From contig JAYPWI010000031.1 of the NCBI GenBank assembly GCA_038135065.1, positions 1 through 43,918 on the forward strand: 43,918 nt of DNA, written 5' to 3'. Below are positions 1-7,683 of this stretch, in pieces. This DNA is from JAYPWI01 sp038135065. Lineage in GTDB: Bacteria; Actinomycetota; Acidimicrobiia; Acidimicrobiales; Poriferisodalaceae. The position numbers were made by a program, and so were the translations under genes. The notes under the pieces are model-generated. The model was given only the letters and a program-made list of their open reading frames with translations, made no database searches and had not been told where the DNA came from. Within the stretch, counting starts at the first letter, position 1, and every line of letters begins with the position of its first letter.

Positions 1-364
1 CGACGTGGACGACCGTGAAGCCCTGGTCCAGCAACAGGCCGTAACCGAGGGGTGGTACGTCGGGTACCGGGAAGGGTGGTGAGTCGTCGAGATGGAGGTA
101 GCCGGGCACCGTGGGACGGCCCCGATTCACCACATCGATGACGGCCCATCCATTGACTCGGTCCGGGTCGGCGGGCTCGACCACGACGATGTCGTGATCG
201 AAGCGGACCAGCCCATCGACATCTCGCCGAGCCTGATACAGGTCGGCGACGGAAGCGTTGGCGGGATCTGTCGGATCAACCGCGTGGGTGAGGACGAATC
301 GACGGGCTACAACGCCGTCGCATTGGTCGTCCTCCCGAACCTCGGTCACCTGCTCGACGGTCAT
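1..364 (-). CDS. Alpha/beta hydrolase domain protein (Abhydrolase_10-like), 3' end cut by window
   Basis: The first 121 residues of a protein reading leftwards off the window; the ATG is at 362-364 and no stop is reached. The visible part has a DPTDPANA stretch followed by a DIVVVEPADP segment and VNRGRP, which matches my memory of the N-terminal beta region of the alpha/beta hydrolase domain family PF20091. The catalytic serine region lies outside the window, so activity cannot be judged. It is the last visible gene of a minus-strand run beginning at 4251 and follows the COG4091 oxidoreductase gene by 32 bp, so co-transcription is likely. The family call is moderate; a generic secreted or cytosolic esterase is possible. 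Confidence 0.6.
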   Translation of the reverse strand, partial: MTVEQVTEVREDDQCDGVVARRFVLTHAVDPTDPANASVADLYQARRDVDGLVRFDHDIVVVEPADPDRVNGWAVIDVVNRGRPTVPGYLHLDDSPPFPVPDVPPLGYGLLLDQGFTVVHV

Positions 365-396
365 GGGCGAACCTTAGGTCGAAGGTTCGGGGCCCT

Positions 397-1731
397 TCAG
401 ACAGAGAACATCCGATCCTGCTCCGCCCTGAGTTGATCAGCGAGCCGGTCTGGTGGCGTCTCCACATCGTCATAGGTGATGGACTGCTCCTTGGCCACGT
501 CGCGCACCAAACGGCAGCCCTCGGCCAGCCCATGCGGCAGCAGGCGCTGGGACTGCTGGACAGCATGATTCTCGGCCTCGCCGTAGGTGTGGTAGCCGCC
601 CAAGCCATCCAGCACGGTTCCTGCCTTCAGGTCGGTCTTTGCCACGGTGACCACGTCGACCCGTGGGCCACCCTCGGGCTGCAGCACGGCATCACCGAAG
701 AGCACTGCACGTGCTACCGAGAGAGGTACCTCGAAGTGGCACAGGTGATATGGCGTGTAGAAGCTGTAGAGCGGACCCTCGCCCAGTTTGTAGAGATTCA
801 GGTAGTGGTGCTGTTTCGGATCGTCGTGGGTGGCGAACACGTACACGCCTGGGCCCGGCCTGGCACCCACCACGTAGTCGACGATCGGTCCACTCTCTCG
901 CAGGGCATCGAGGTCGTACAGCGCGGTGGCATCGTCGATGTGACCATCGAAATCTGCCCCGAACATGCCGCGCCGTGGGACGGACATTCCGAACGCATTC
1001 GCCACGATCGCCTGCTCGAAACTGATCTTGGTGCCGTCCGCAAAACTGGTAACCATGCGAACGTTCTGCCCCCACTGCTTGGCGAAGCCTTCCTGAGTGG
1101 TGGGGTTCCTGAATCTATCCTGCAGGCCCTTGATGTTGCCTGCGACCATCGGCGTCAGACCGATCGAGCGGACGAACCTGATGAGATTGGCCTGGACGCC
1201 GGGCTGATCACCATCGGAACCAGTGAGAATTGCCCCCGTTGCATCCGCCCGAGCGCGAAGGATGGAGCCGATGGTTCCGTCGAGTTCGGCATTGAGAAGG
1301 ACCACGTGCTGACCCGCATCGAGACACGCCGTGGTCACATGAGCCCCATACTCGACGGCTCCGGTGGCTTCGATGACTGCATCAATGACCCCGCTCTCGG
1401 CCACGACCCGATGGTCATCGGTGACCGCTGGAACACCTCGAGCTACGGCTGCCGCCAACCCGGACGACGACGACACAGCGACGACGTCGGTTTGGCCGGC
1501 ATATGCGAACGCATCGATTGCCTGCTGGGGGCGGCGAGCCACTACGCACGCGACATCCATTCCCGGCACCGAATTGGCTATCTGATTGAGAATTCCCTGC
1601 GACATGAACCCCGCGCCGACCACGGCCACCTGGATCGGTCGCCCCTCGGTCTGGCGCTGCGCAAGCGCCGTATCGACGATCAACATGGTGTCAGCATCCC
1701 TTACAGCGCGGGTCGAGTGCGTTCCAGACAC
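397..1731 (-). CDS. COG4091-type NAD(P)-dependent oxidoreductase with C-terminal SAF domain
   Basis: A 444-residue protein from a GTG at 1731. An in-frame ATG at 1684-1686, preceded by AAGGG 11 bases upstream, is an alternative start that removes 15 residues. The Rossmann motif VAVVGAGFMSQG lies near residues 35-46. The middle contains a long homoserine-dehydrogenase-like domain, and the C-terminal part holds VAKTDLKAGTVLDGLGGYHTYG, typical of an SAF domain. The family (predicted homoserine dehydrogenase with SAF) acts on sugar-acid-like or hydroxy-acid substrates in some catabolic clusters; its true substrate here is unknown. It lies 121 bp downstream of a crotonase and 32 bp upstream of an alpha/beta hydrolase, in a minus-strand catabolic run. 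It is unlikely to be a biosynthetic homoserine dehydrogenase because there is no aspartate kinase or threonine gene nearby. Confidence 0.8.
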   Translation of the reverse strand: MSGTHSTRAVRDADTMLIVDTALAQRQTEGRPIQVAVVGAGFMSQGILNQIANSVPGMDVACVVARRPQQAIDAFAYAGQTDVVAVSSSSGLAAAVARGVPAVTDDHRVVAESGVIDAVIEATGAVEYGAHVTTACLDAGQHVVLLNAELDGTIGSILRARADATGAILTGSDGDQPGVQANLIRFVRSIGLTPMVAGNIKGLQDRFRNPTTQEGFAKQWGQNVRMVTSFADGTKISFEQAIVANAFGMSVPRRGMFGADFDGHIDDATALYDLDALRESGPIVDYVVGARPGPGVYVFATHDDPKQHHYLNLYKLGEGPLYSFYTPYHLCHFEVPLSVARAVLFGDAVLQPEGGPRVDVVTVAKTDLKAGTVLDGLGGYHTYGEAENHAVQQSQRLLPHGLAEGCRLVRDVAKEQSITYDDVETPPDRLADQLRAEQDRMFSV

Positions 1732-1852
1732 ACCCTTGGGCGCCGGTCCATGGAACAGTCATGTGTGTGCCTTCTCGGTCGGCATACGTCTTCCCATCGG
1801 CAAACACCGAGCTCATTAGAGTTCACCAATCGGGAGGTCCTCGTCCAACCCA

Positions 1853-2617
1853 TCAACGGCCGGTGAACCGAGGCGCCCGACGTTCTCGCATTGCAGCCAT
1901 CGCCTCGCGATGATCCTCGGATCGCAGGGTCTCGCGCTGCGATGCCTCGATGGCCTCGATGTCGGGGGATGGACCCATCAGCTCATCGATTGCCCACTTG
2001 GTCCGTCGCACGGCCAGGGGAGCAAGCGCTGTGACGGCACCGACCAGCTTCTCGACCCGATCTGCCAGTTGGTTCGCCGGCACTGTCTCCGTGAGGTACC
2101 CGATCCGTAACAGCTCATCAGCGGAAATCCGCTCGGCGGTCAGGAACAGCCGTTTGGTCGCTGCAGGACCGATGGCCCGAACGAATCGCTGGAGGCCGCT
2201 CGCGTAGTACTGGATACCGATCCGTGCCGCAGGCATGACGAGGGCCGTCTCGTCGATGGCCACCCTCAGGTCGCACGACAGGGCCAGGTCGGTCCCACCT
2301 CCGTGCACGGTGCCGCTGAGCACGGCGACCGTCGGCACGGCGAGGCAGGCCAGGGCGTCGCAGGCGTCGCCGAAGCCGTGCTGCGGTCGCTCACCGTCGG
2401 CCAGTGCACCCAGGTGGTAACCCGCACACCACACCGGCCCCTCGGATTCGACGGTGAGGACACGAATCGAGGCGTCCTCGGTGACCCGTTGGCACAGGTC
2501 GATGATCTCGACGATGTCGGCCGGTTCGACCCGGTTGCGCTTCTCGGGCCGGTTGAGGCGCAGTCGGGCCCAGCCCTCGCTGATGCTCAGGGTGGGCACA
2601 CCCCCGTCGGTGGTCAC
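1853..2617 (-). CDS. Enoyl-CoA hydratase/isomerase family protein lacking both catalytic glutamates
   Basis: A 254-residue crotonase-fold protein starting at GTG 2617 with a GGGAG-type ribosome binding site; it begins 19 bp after the alcohol dehydrogenase stop, so the two are probably co-transcribed. The oxyanion-hole region HGGG is at residues 105-108 and the CoA-binding N-terminal LNRPEKRN is present. Aligned by eye, the two glutamates that perform hydration in enoyl-CoA hydratase (E144 and E164 of the rat enzyme) correspond to D110 and to the MPAARIG stretch at 129-134, where an alanine stands. A standard hydratase reaction is therefore doubtful. Other crotonase reactions (isomerase, thioesterase, hydrolase) need only the oxyanion hole plus other residues. 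Substrate unknown. Confidence 0.85.
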   Translation of the reverse strand: MTTDGGVPTLSISEGWARLRLNRPEKRNRVEPADIVEIIDLCQRVTEDASIRVLTVESEGPVWCAGYHLGALADGERPQHGFGDACDALACLAVPTVAVLSGTVHGGGTDLALSCDLRVAIDETALVMPAARIGIQYYASGLQRFVRAIGPAATKRLFLTAERISADELLRIGYLTETVPANQLADRVEKLVGAVTALAPLAVRRTKWAIDELMGPSPDIEAIEASQRETLRSEDHREAMAAMRERRAPRFTGR

Positions 2618-2636
2618 AGTGCTCGCTCCCGCCTGC

Positions 2637-3734
2637 TCAGAAGACCATGATGCTGCGGCCGGCCACCCGACCGTTCTCGAGGTCGTTTACCGCCTGACCG
2701 ATCTCATCGATCGTGTACTGCTGGGTGACCAGGGCGTCGAGGTCCAGGTCGCCATCGGCGTGCCACTGCAGGAACCGGGGGAAATCAACCCCGGGCTCGC
2801 AGCTGCCCCCGAGACTCGAGATGAAAGCTCGTTCTCCGATGAACATATGACGGGTATCGAGTTCCACGTTCTCTTGGGGAACCCCCACCAGCACTGCGGT
2901 CCCACCCTTGGACTGGCCGAACTCGCCGGCGTGGGTGGCCTGCTGGATCTGCTCCATGGTGATGCGGTGCCCGATGCAGTCGAACGCGAAGTCCACGCCC
3001 CGCAGCGGCTGGCGGAGAATGTCGAAGCGGTCCTCGTCGGTGGTCAGTTCGCGGATGGCCTCGACCGGGTCGCCGGCCGATGCATTCACCCCGTGGGTGG
3101 CCCCGAAGCGCTTTGCGAAGTCCAACTTCTCCTCGACGAGGTCTACAGCGATGATCGGGTCGGCCCCGACAAACTTCGCTGCCGCTACTGCGGACAGTCC
3201 GACACCGCCCACCCCGAAGATGGCCACGCTGTTCCCGGGGCCCACCCCAGCGGTATGCAGCACGGCACCAGCACCGGTGATCACTGCGCAGCCGATGATG
3301 GCCGTCGCTTCCATGTCGATGCCATCGGGCACCTTCACCACGAACATCTCGTCGGCGATGGTGTGCGTGGCCCAGGTGAACACGTTGAGGGTGGCGGCAA
3401 CGCGACCATCGGGCAGTTCGAGACGCATCGGCCCGCCACGACGACGGGCATTCTCGAGGTCCTTGGGAACCCACGTGACCATCACGGTGTCCCCCACCGC
3501 CACCGTGGTGACCTGGTCGCCCACGGCCAGCACCGTCCCCGTCGACTCGTGGCCCAGGATGGCCGGCGCCGTGCGGGGGTTGTGGATGGTGTGCAACTGG
3601 CTGTGGCAGACCCCCGAGGCATGCTGCGCCACCACCACCTCGTGGCCAGTCGGGTCGGGCAGCGCGACATCGACGACCTCGGGCCCAGCCCCGGCTTCCT
3701 GTGGAATGACGACGACCCTGGCATCGGTGGGCAT
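2637..3734 (-). CDS. Zinc-type medium-chain alcohol dehydrogenase without structural-zinc cysteines
   Basis: A 365-residue MDR dehydrogenase. The ATG at 3732-3734 is chosen because AGGGGAG precedes it and it matches the usual family start; an in-frame extension to 3905 is low-complexity and lacks homology. Catalytic zinc ligands are visible: C43 (GVCHSQLH), H62-E63 (GHEST) and C149 (IIGCAVITGAG), followed by the nucleotide-binding GVGGVG at 174-179. The lobe that usually carries four structural-zinc cysteines reads VTWVPKDLENARRRG (about residues 86-100) and has none. The layout resembles class III or aryl-alcohol dehydrogenases acting on alcohol/aldehyde pairs with NAD(P). It sits between the cyclase-like gene (49 bp away) and the crotonase gene (19 bp away), so it likely supplies an oxidation step in the same pathway. 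Confidence 0.88.
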   Translation of the reverse strand: MPTDARVVVIPQEAGAGPEVVDVALPDPTGHEVVVAQHASGVCHSQLHTIHNPRTAPAILGHESTGTVLAVGDQVTTVAVGDTVMVTWVPKDLENARRRGGPMRLELPDGRVAATLNVFTWATHTIADEMFVVKVPDGIDMEATAIIGCAVITGAGAVLHTAGVGPGNSVAIFGVGGVGLSAVAAAKFVGADPIIAVDLVEEKLDFAKRFGATHGVNASAGDPVEAIRELTTDEDRFDILRQPLRGVDFAFDCIGHRITMEQIQQATHAGEFGQSKGGTAVLVGVPQENVELDTRHMFIGERAFISSLGGSCEPGVDFPRFLQWHADGDLDLDALVTQQYTIDEIGQAVNDLENGRVAGRSIMVF

Positions 3735-3783
3735 GAGCTCTTCTCCCCTATTCCCCGTCCCCGGTCGGGGGACGCCCCGGAGG

Positions 3784-4251
3784 CTACTGGAGGTGGTCGA
3801 GCCGGGGAGGCCGACCGTCGATGTCGGGGCGGCTGTCGGTACTGAGCCACACGGAACCGGGAGCGTCGTGGCCGGGCAGGATGACCATCCCCATGGGCCG
3901 CGCATCGATCATCCCACCCGTGGCCTGATCGACGGCGTTCGACATCAGGATCTGGTTGCCGTTGGCTGCCCGGAGCAGGGCCAAGGCCCCCGGCTCGCTG
4001 CTGTCGATGCCGATCCTCACCTTCACACCCAGGGGAGGGTCGGCTCGTTGGGCCGTCCACTGGCCGACCACAGCGGCCTCGACAGCGGCTGCAGCATCGA
4101 CGAAGCGGACCACCGACCCCGGCGCATCACACACCTGCCCACCGCGCTCCACGAGGATGCCCCCGACGAACTCGGTGGCCATCGCGGTGGCCGTCTCGGT
4201 CCCCGCGATCTCTTCGACACCGACCGCTACGAACCACGAAGAGTCACTCAT
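3784..4251 (-). CDS. Small protein resembling a degenerate class III nucleotide cyclase domain
   Basis: A 155-residue protein from ATG 4251 (an in-frame GTG/ATG 9 codons upstream would run into the divergent promoter region). The stretch about residues 35-70 (ERGGQVCDAPGSVVRFVDAAAAVEAAVV) and the later VKVRIGIDSSEP and ANGNQILMSNAVDQATGG follow the order seen in class III adenylate/guanylate cyclase domains: GG.V....GD..., VRIG.H.GE, then N.A.RI...A. The usual FTDIV-type metal aspartate at the N-terminus and the GDG-type aspartate are absent (SDSSWFVAV and DAPGS stand there). I infer a catalytically dead, possibly sensory cyclase-like domain. It is the first gene of the minus run and is divergent from nitroreductase with only 25 bp between starts. 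Homology is by eye only. Confidence 0.5.
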   Translation of the reverse strand: MSDSSWFVAVGVEEIAGTETATAMATEFVGGILVERGGQVCDAPGSVVRFVDAAAAVEAAVVGQWTAQRADPPLGVKVRIGIDSSEPGALALLRAANGNQILMSNAVDQATGGMIDARPMGMVILPGHDAPGSVWLSTDSRPDIDGRPPRLDHLQ

Positions 4252-4276
4252 CGCTTCACTGTGCCATTGTTCGACC

Positions 4277-4957
4277 ATGGAGCTCTACGACGCAATGCGC
4301 ACCACACCCTCGTGCCGGTACTTCACCGAAGACCCGGTACCCGACGAGGTCATCCACCGGGTGCTGGACCATGCCCGTTTCGCATCGTCGGGGGGCAACC
4401 GGCAAGGGTGGCGGATCGTGGTGGTGACCGACCCCGAGCAGCGGCGGCGGGTGGCCGACCTCCACCGTCGGCAGTGGGACCCCTACTACCTCCATGCCCT
4501 CGAGGGAACGGTCGGGTACCAGGGGGACGGATCCGGCTCGAAGATGGAACACGGCACCGACTATGCGGTCAACCGGCTCCAACGCACCGACGACTTCTCG
4601 AAGATCCTCCACGAGATCCCGGTGCTGATGTGCTGCTACGTCGACCTCTCCACCCTGGCTGTGACCGACAAGGACCTCGACCGCCAGAGCATCGTCGGGG
4701 GCGGCTCGTTGTACACCTTCGTGCACAACGTCCTGTTGGCCTGCACCAACGAGGGATTGGGGTCCTCGCTGACCACCCTGTTGGCTGCCGAACAACCCGA
4801 CGTCGATCGGGTTCTGGGCACCCCCGAGGGTTTCGCTCTGGGCGCCCTCGTGGCAGTGGGTTGGCCGGTGCCGGGCAAGCAGTACACCAAGCTCACCCGA
4901 AAGCCGGTCGAGGAGATCGCGTTCCGGGACAGCTGGGGTCAGGCGTTTACCGTCTGA
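4277..4957 (+). CDS. Nitroreductase family protein
   Basis: A 226-residue FMN-dependent nitroreductase-fold enzyme starting at ATG 4277, the M of MELYDAMRTTPSCRYF. The N-terminal R-x-x-R-type FMN phosphate region, followed by ARFASSGGNRQGWRIVVV (about residues 36-53), is diagnostic. The C-terminal part (GGSLYTFVHNVLLACTNEGLGSSLTT and FALGALVAVGWP) matches the family. Such enzymes reduce nitro groups, quinones, enones or related substrates with NAD(P)H. It is divergent from the minus-strand alcohol dehydrogenase unit and convergent with the NIPSNAP gene, 19 bp away. The length fits family members of the deazaflavin/FMN nitroreductase type. The substrate is not inferable. Confidence 0.88.
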   Translation: MELYDAMRTTPSCRYFTEDPVPDEVIHRVLDHARFASSGGNRQGWRIVVVTDPEQRRRVADLHRRQWDPYYLHALEGTVGYQGDGSGSKMEHGTDYAVNRLQRTDDFSKILHEIPVLMCCYVDLSTLAVTDKDLDRQSIVGGGSLYTFVHNVLLACTNEGLGSSLTTLLAAEQPDVDRVLGTPEGFALGALVAVGWPVPGKQYTKLTRKPVEEIAFRDSWGQAFTV

Positions 4958-4976
4958 TGGGCAGCCCGAGGTCGGC

Positions 4977-5303
4977 TCAGGGTTGAGGCGACCACTGGGT
5001 GGGCTCGAGGATCCGGTTCTCGATGCGGTCCACGATGGGACCGTCGGCCTCGGTGTCACGTCGGACCTGCTGCCACTCCGGATCGTTGCGGAACGAGTTC
5101 CACGCCTCGTCCCGTTGGGCCATGCTGTCGAACCCCACCACGTACCACAGCTCGTCGCTGCGACCACCGATCGAGTTGGTCCAATACACGATGTTGCGGA
5201 TCCCGTGACGCTCGAAGATCGCCATGGTGTGGTCCCGGAACCGGGCGAGGAGGTCCCCCATCCGGCCAGGAGATGCTGTGTAGATGCGCAGTTCGTGGAT
5301 CAT
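4977..5303 (-). CDS. NIPSNAP family protein
   Basis: A 108-residue protein with the compact ferredoxin-like alpha+beta pattern of NIPSNAP proteins: MIHELRIYTASPGRM at the N-terminus, FERHGIRNIVYWTNSIG in the centre and ELWYVVGFDSMAQRDEAW before the last helix. Biochemical roles are poorly known; bacterial members occur beside catabolic genes. Its ATG (5301-5303) overlaps the TGA stop (5300-5302) of the upstream selenoprotein as ATGA, which implies translational coupling. Ribosomes reach that junction only if they decode the in-frame UGA at 5687-5689, so expression may depend on selenium. It is the last gene of the minus-strand operon that starts at 9732. Confidence 0.88.
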   Translation of the reverse strand: MIHELRIYTASPGRMGDLLARFRDHTMAIFERHGIRNIVYWTNSIGGRSDELWYVVGFDSMAQRDEAWNSFRNDPEWQQVRRDTEADGPIVDRIENRILEPTQWSPQP

Positions 5304-6193
5304 TGCTCGGCCCTCCGGCTTCTCACCTCGTCCTGGTGCCGTCGACGCTCGGCACCCGCAGCGGCCAGTTCCTGGCGGTTGTCATCTCCCACGTGCATGA
5401 AACGATCCCGCCAGCCGTCGTCATCGGCCCACACCTCGGGGGCCTGGACCGTGGTCCGGGGAGCGATCGCCCCCTCGAGCACGTCGAGGGCAAGGGTGGC
5501 AATGCGGTTCTGCATGGCCAGATCACCGGGCTTGCCGCAGGGGTTCCCGAGCGGGAAGTCGACGAACACGAAGCGGGCAACCCCACACTCCTCGACGATG
5601 TCGCGAGCCGAACCGATCACCACAGTGGGGATGCCGTTGGCTTCCAGATGGCGTGCGCCCAGTCCCACGGACTGGTGGCAGACCGGTCAGAGGGGCACCA
5701 TCACGGCCACGTCCACCTCGTCCTCGACCATCCACTGGAAGATCTGTGGAGCGTCGCGGCGCTCGGTCAGGCGATGGCTGTACTGGGTGGGCAGGCAGTA
5801 GTAGCGGGGCGAGAGGGAGCCGATTCGGCCTTGGTCGGCCATGGCCTGCATCTGGGTGATGGGCAGGAAGGACCCGAGATCGTCGGTGTGGGTCTCGTCC
5901 TTGGCCCAGAACAGGTACTGATTGTCGAGACCCTCGACTTCGTCCACCGGGCGGGCGTCGGGTACCCGAGGAAGGTCGGAGGGAACCTCGTAGACGAAGT
6001 CCGAAGGCAGGAAGTACGACGTCGTGACCAAGCCGACCCGGCACTCCGACAGGGGTTTTGCAAGGGCCGCGAAGGGGGCATCGTCGTGGGTGGCCCACCC
6101 ATAGGGCTGCTCGTACCCCGAGGCCGAGTAGTACTCCCTCGACTTGTCGATATAGCTGAGGTGGGACCGGTGGGTCCGCCGTCGTTCTGTCAC
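5300..6193 (-). CDS. PrdB/GrdB-like selenoprotein with in-frame UGA (selenocysteine) at codon 169
   Basis: One 297-residue reading frame from ATG 6193 to TGA 5300, interrupted only by TGA at 5687-5689. N-terminal YIDKSREYYSASGYEQPY and a central THTDDLGSFLPI stretch precede VAVMVPL-U-PVCHQSVGLGAR; the second half continues with LEANGIPTVVIGSARDIVEECG and FPLGNPCGKP. This matches the glycine/betaine/sarcosine/D-proline reductase selenoprotein B family. There, a Cys or Sec begins a (C/U)PVCHQ motif. Without recoding it would appear as two fragments of 168 and 122 residues, both fully homologous to one family and in the same frame. A hairpin with 7 bp and loop GUG follows the UGA by 11 nt. It lies 46 bp downstream of an amidase and overlaps NIPSNAP by 4 bp. 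A role in reductive C-N or C-S chemistry is inferred from the family only; no GrdA or PrdA partner is visible. Confidence 0.9.
5659..5675 (-). promoter_or_regulatory. Candidate bacterial SECIS hairpin of the PrdB/GrdB-like gene
   Basis: Reading on the minus strand, the 17 bases CCAGTCCGTGGGACTGG form a perfect 7-bp stem closing a GUG loop. The hairpin begins 11 nt after the in-frame UGA (5687-5689), so the apical loop starts after 18 nt. Bacterial SECIS elements are known to lie directly downstream of the UGA in the coding region, with a G and U in a small apical loop bound by SelB; the E. coli fdhF element, from memory, has the same 11-nt spacer and 7-bp upper stem. Folding and SelB binding are inferred. 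Confidence 0.8.
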
Positions 6194-6239
6194 AGGATGA
6201 CCTCCCCGAGGCGATGGTAGGGCACGGCGCGTCGGTCGA

Positions 6240-7658
6240 TCATGCCGTGGCGAGGCCAGCCAGACGGTCTGCCAATGCGGGGTGGGGCCAGGTCCAGCCG
6301 GTCGCCGTCTCCACCGCCGCCATGGCGGCCAGCACGGTCGCCTCCTCCCAGTGGTCGCCGACGAGCTGCAGTCCGATCGGCAGGCCGGTCGAGTGGACCC
6401 CGACGGGCATCGAACCCGCCGGCTGGCCGGTCAGGTTGAACGGCACGGTGAAGGGGACGGCGTGGTCCCAACGATCGAAGCCCGGGGAGTGGTACACGGT
6501 GTCCACGGCAGGTGCCACGGTGGGCATGGTCGGGGTGACGAGCAGGTCGTAGCCGCCGAACCAGTACTTGAACTCGCGGACGAGTTCGGCTCGGGCGCCA
6601 TGGCTCGCGTAGTAGTTGGCAATTCCCACGTCGAGGCCCTGTTCGGCCAGGTCTCGGAACCCCGGGTCGAGCTCGTCGCGCCGCTCCTCGGGGATCGTCC
6701 GCAACCGTGCTGCGAAGCCGGCCTTCCAGTAGGCCTCGAAGCGAGGTCGGAGGGGCTCGACCACCGCGCCTGCATCCTCGACGTGGGCGCCCATCCCTTC
6801 GAGCGCATCGACGGCAGCCCGGCAGGCGTCGCGGACCTCGGGGTCCACCTCGGCCCCACCAAGGGTGGTGGTGAACCCGATGCGCATACCCCGCACTCCT
6901 GCGGCGAGGCCGATGCGCCAGTCCCGACCGTCGTAGGGGGCGGCGTGCCAGTCGGGGTGGTCGGGTTTGGTGATCTCGTTGAGGAACTTGGCCGCGTCGG
7001 TAACCGTCCGAGCCTGGGGACCGTTGGACACCTGGGTGATGTACGGCGTGTCCACGGGGTGCTGGGGCACCCGGCCGAAGGTGGGCTTGAGGCCGACCAG
7101 CCCGCAGTAGCTGGCCGGGATCCGGATGGAACCACCGCCGTCGTTGCCGTGGGCGATCACCCCGATCCCGGCAGCCAGTGACGCACCCGCTCCGCCCGAT
7201 GACCCTCCGGGACTGTGATCGAGATGCCAGGGATTGCGGGTGATTCCGTGGGCAGGGGTGTCGGTGATCCCCTTCCAACCGAACTCCGAGGTGGTCGTCT
7301 TGCCGAGGATGACCATCCCTGCTTCCTTCACCCGGGCCACCACGGGGTGGTCGTGGTCGCACGGCTCGGGGCTGGTGACCGACGAACCCTCCCTCATGGG
7401 GAACCCGGCCATGGCGATGATGTCCTTGATGGTGGTCGGCACCCCGTCGAGATCCGACCGGGGAGTACCCGACGCCCACCGTTCGGCACTGGCCCGGGCC
7501 GCGGCACGTGCGCCGGCGTGGTCGACCAACACGAACGCATTGAGCTGTGGATCCACCTGCTCGATCCGGCTCAGATGCTCCTCGGTCACCTCCACGGGCG
7601 ACAGGTCGCCCCGGCGAAAGGCCCGGGTCATGGCAACGGCGTCGGCTGGCATGGTCAT
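6240..7658 (-). CDS. Amidase signature enzyme
   Basis: A 472-residue amidase. The ATG at 7656-7658 is preferred: AGGAC lies about 8 nt upstream and the next gene ends only 25 bp away; a second ATG two codons later is possible. The Ser-cisSer-Lys triad is visible as K78 (TTIKDII), S153 (SPGGSSGG) and S177 (GNDGGGSIRIP). The enzyme hydrolyses carboxamides to acids and ammonia; the C-terminal FNLTGQPAGSMPVG and LPIGLQLVG segments are typical of broad-specificity members rather than GatA, and gatB/gatC are absent. It is the third gene of a five-gene minus operon beginning at 9732 and directly precedes the selenoprotein, suggesting that it generates or removes an amide in the same pathway. Confidence 0.93.
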   Translation of the reverse strand: MTMPADAVAMTRAFRRGDLSPVEVTEEHLSRIEQVDPQLNAFVLVDHAGARAAARASAERWASGTPRSDLDGVPTTIKDIIAMAGFPMREGSSVTSPEPCDHDHPVVARVKEAGMVILGKTTTSEFGWKGITDTPAHGITRNPWHLDHSPGGSSGGAGASLAAGIGVIAHGNDGGGSIRIPASYCGLVGLKPTFGRVPQHPVDTPYITQVSNGPQARTVTDAAKFLNEITKPDHPDWHAAPYDGRDWRIGLAAGVRGMRIGFTTTLGGAEVDPEVRDACRAAVDALEGMGAHVEDAGAVVEPLRPRFEAYWKAGFAARLRTIPEERRDELDPGFRDLAEQGLDVGIANYYASHGARAELVREFKYWFGGYDLLVTPTMPTVAPAVDTVYHSPGFDRWDHAVPFTVPFNLTGQPAGSMPVGVHSTGLPIGLQLVGDHWEEATVLAAMAAVETATGWTWPHPALADRLAGLATA

Positions 7659-7683
7659 GGGGTCCGTCCTGACGAAGTGGTGA

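Noticed and set aside
2637..3905. 422-residue version of the alcohol dehydrogenase
   Set aside because: The first 57 residues are low-complexity and unrelated to the family; a good ribosome binding site precedes the ATG at 3734.
5687..5689. UGA as a simple nonsense mutation or sequencing error that makes a pseudogene
   Set aside because: It falls on the redox cysteine position, has a hairpin at the right distance, and a second independent case occurs at 29377-29379.
5523..6098. Long reading frames overlapping the selenoprotein in other frames
   Set aside because: They give arginine- and proline-rich translations with no family resemblance, as expected for shadows of a high-GC gene.
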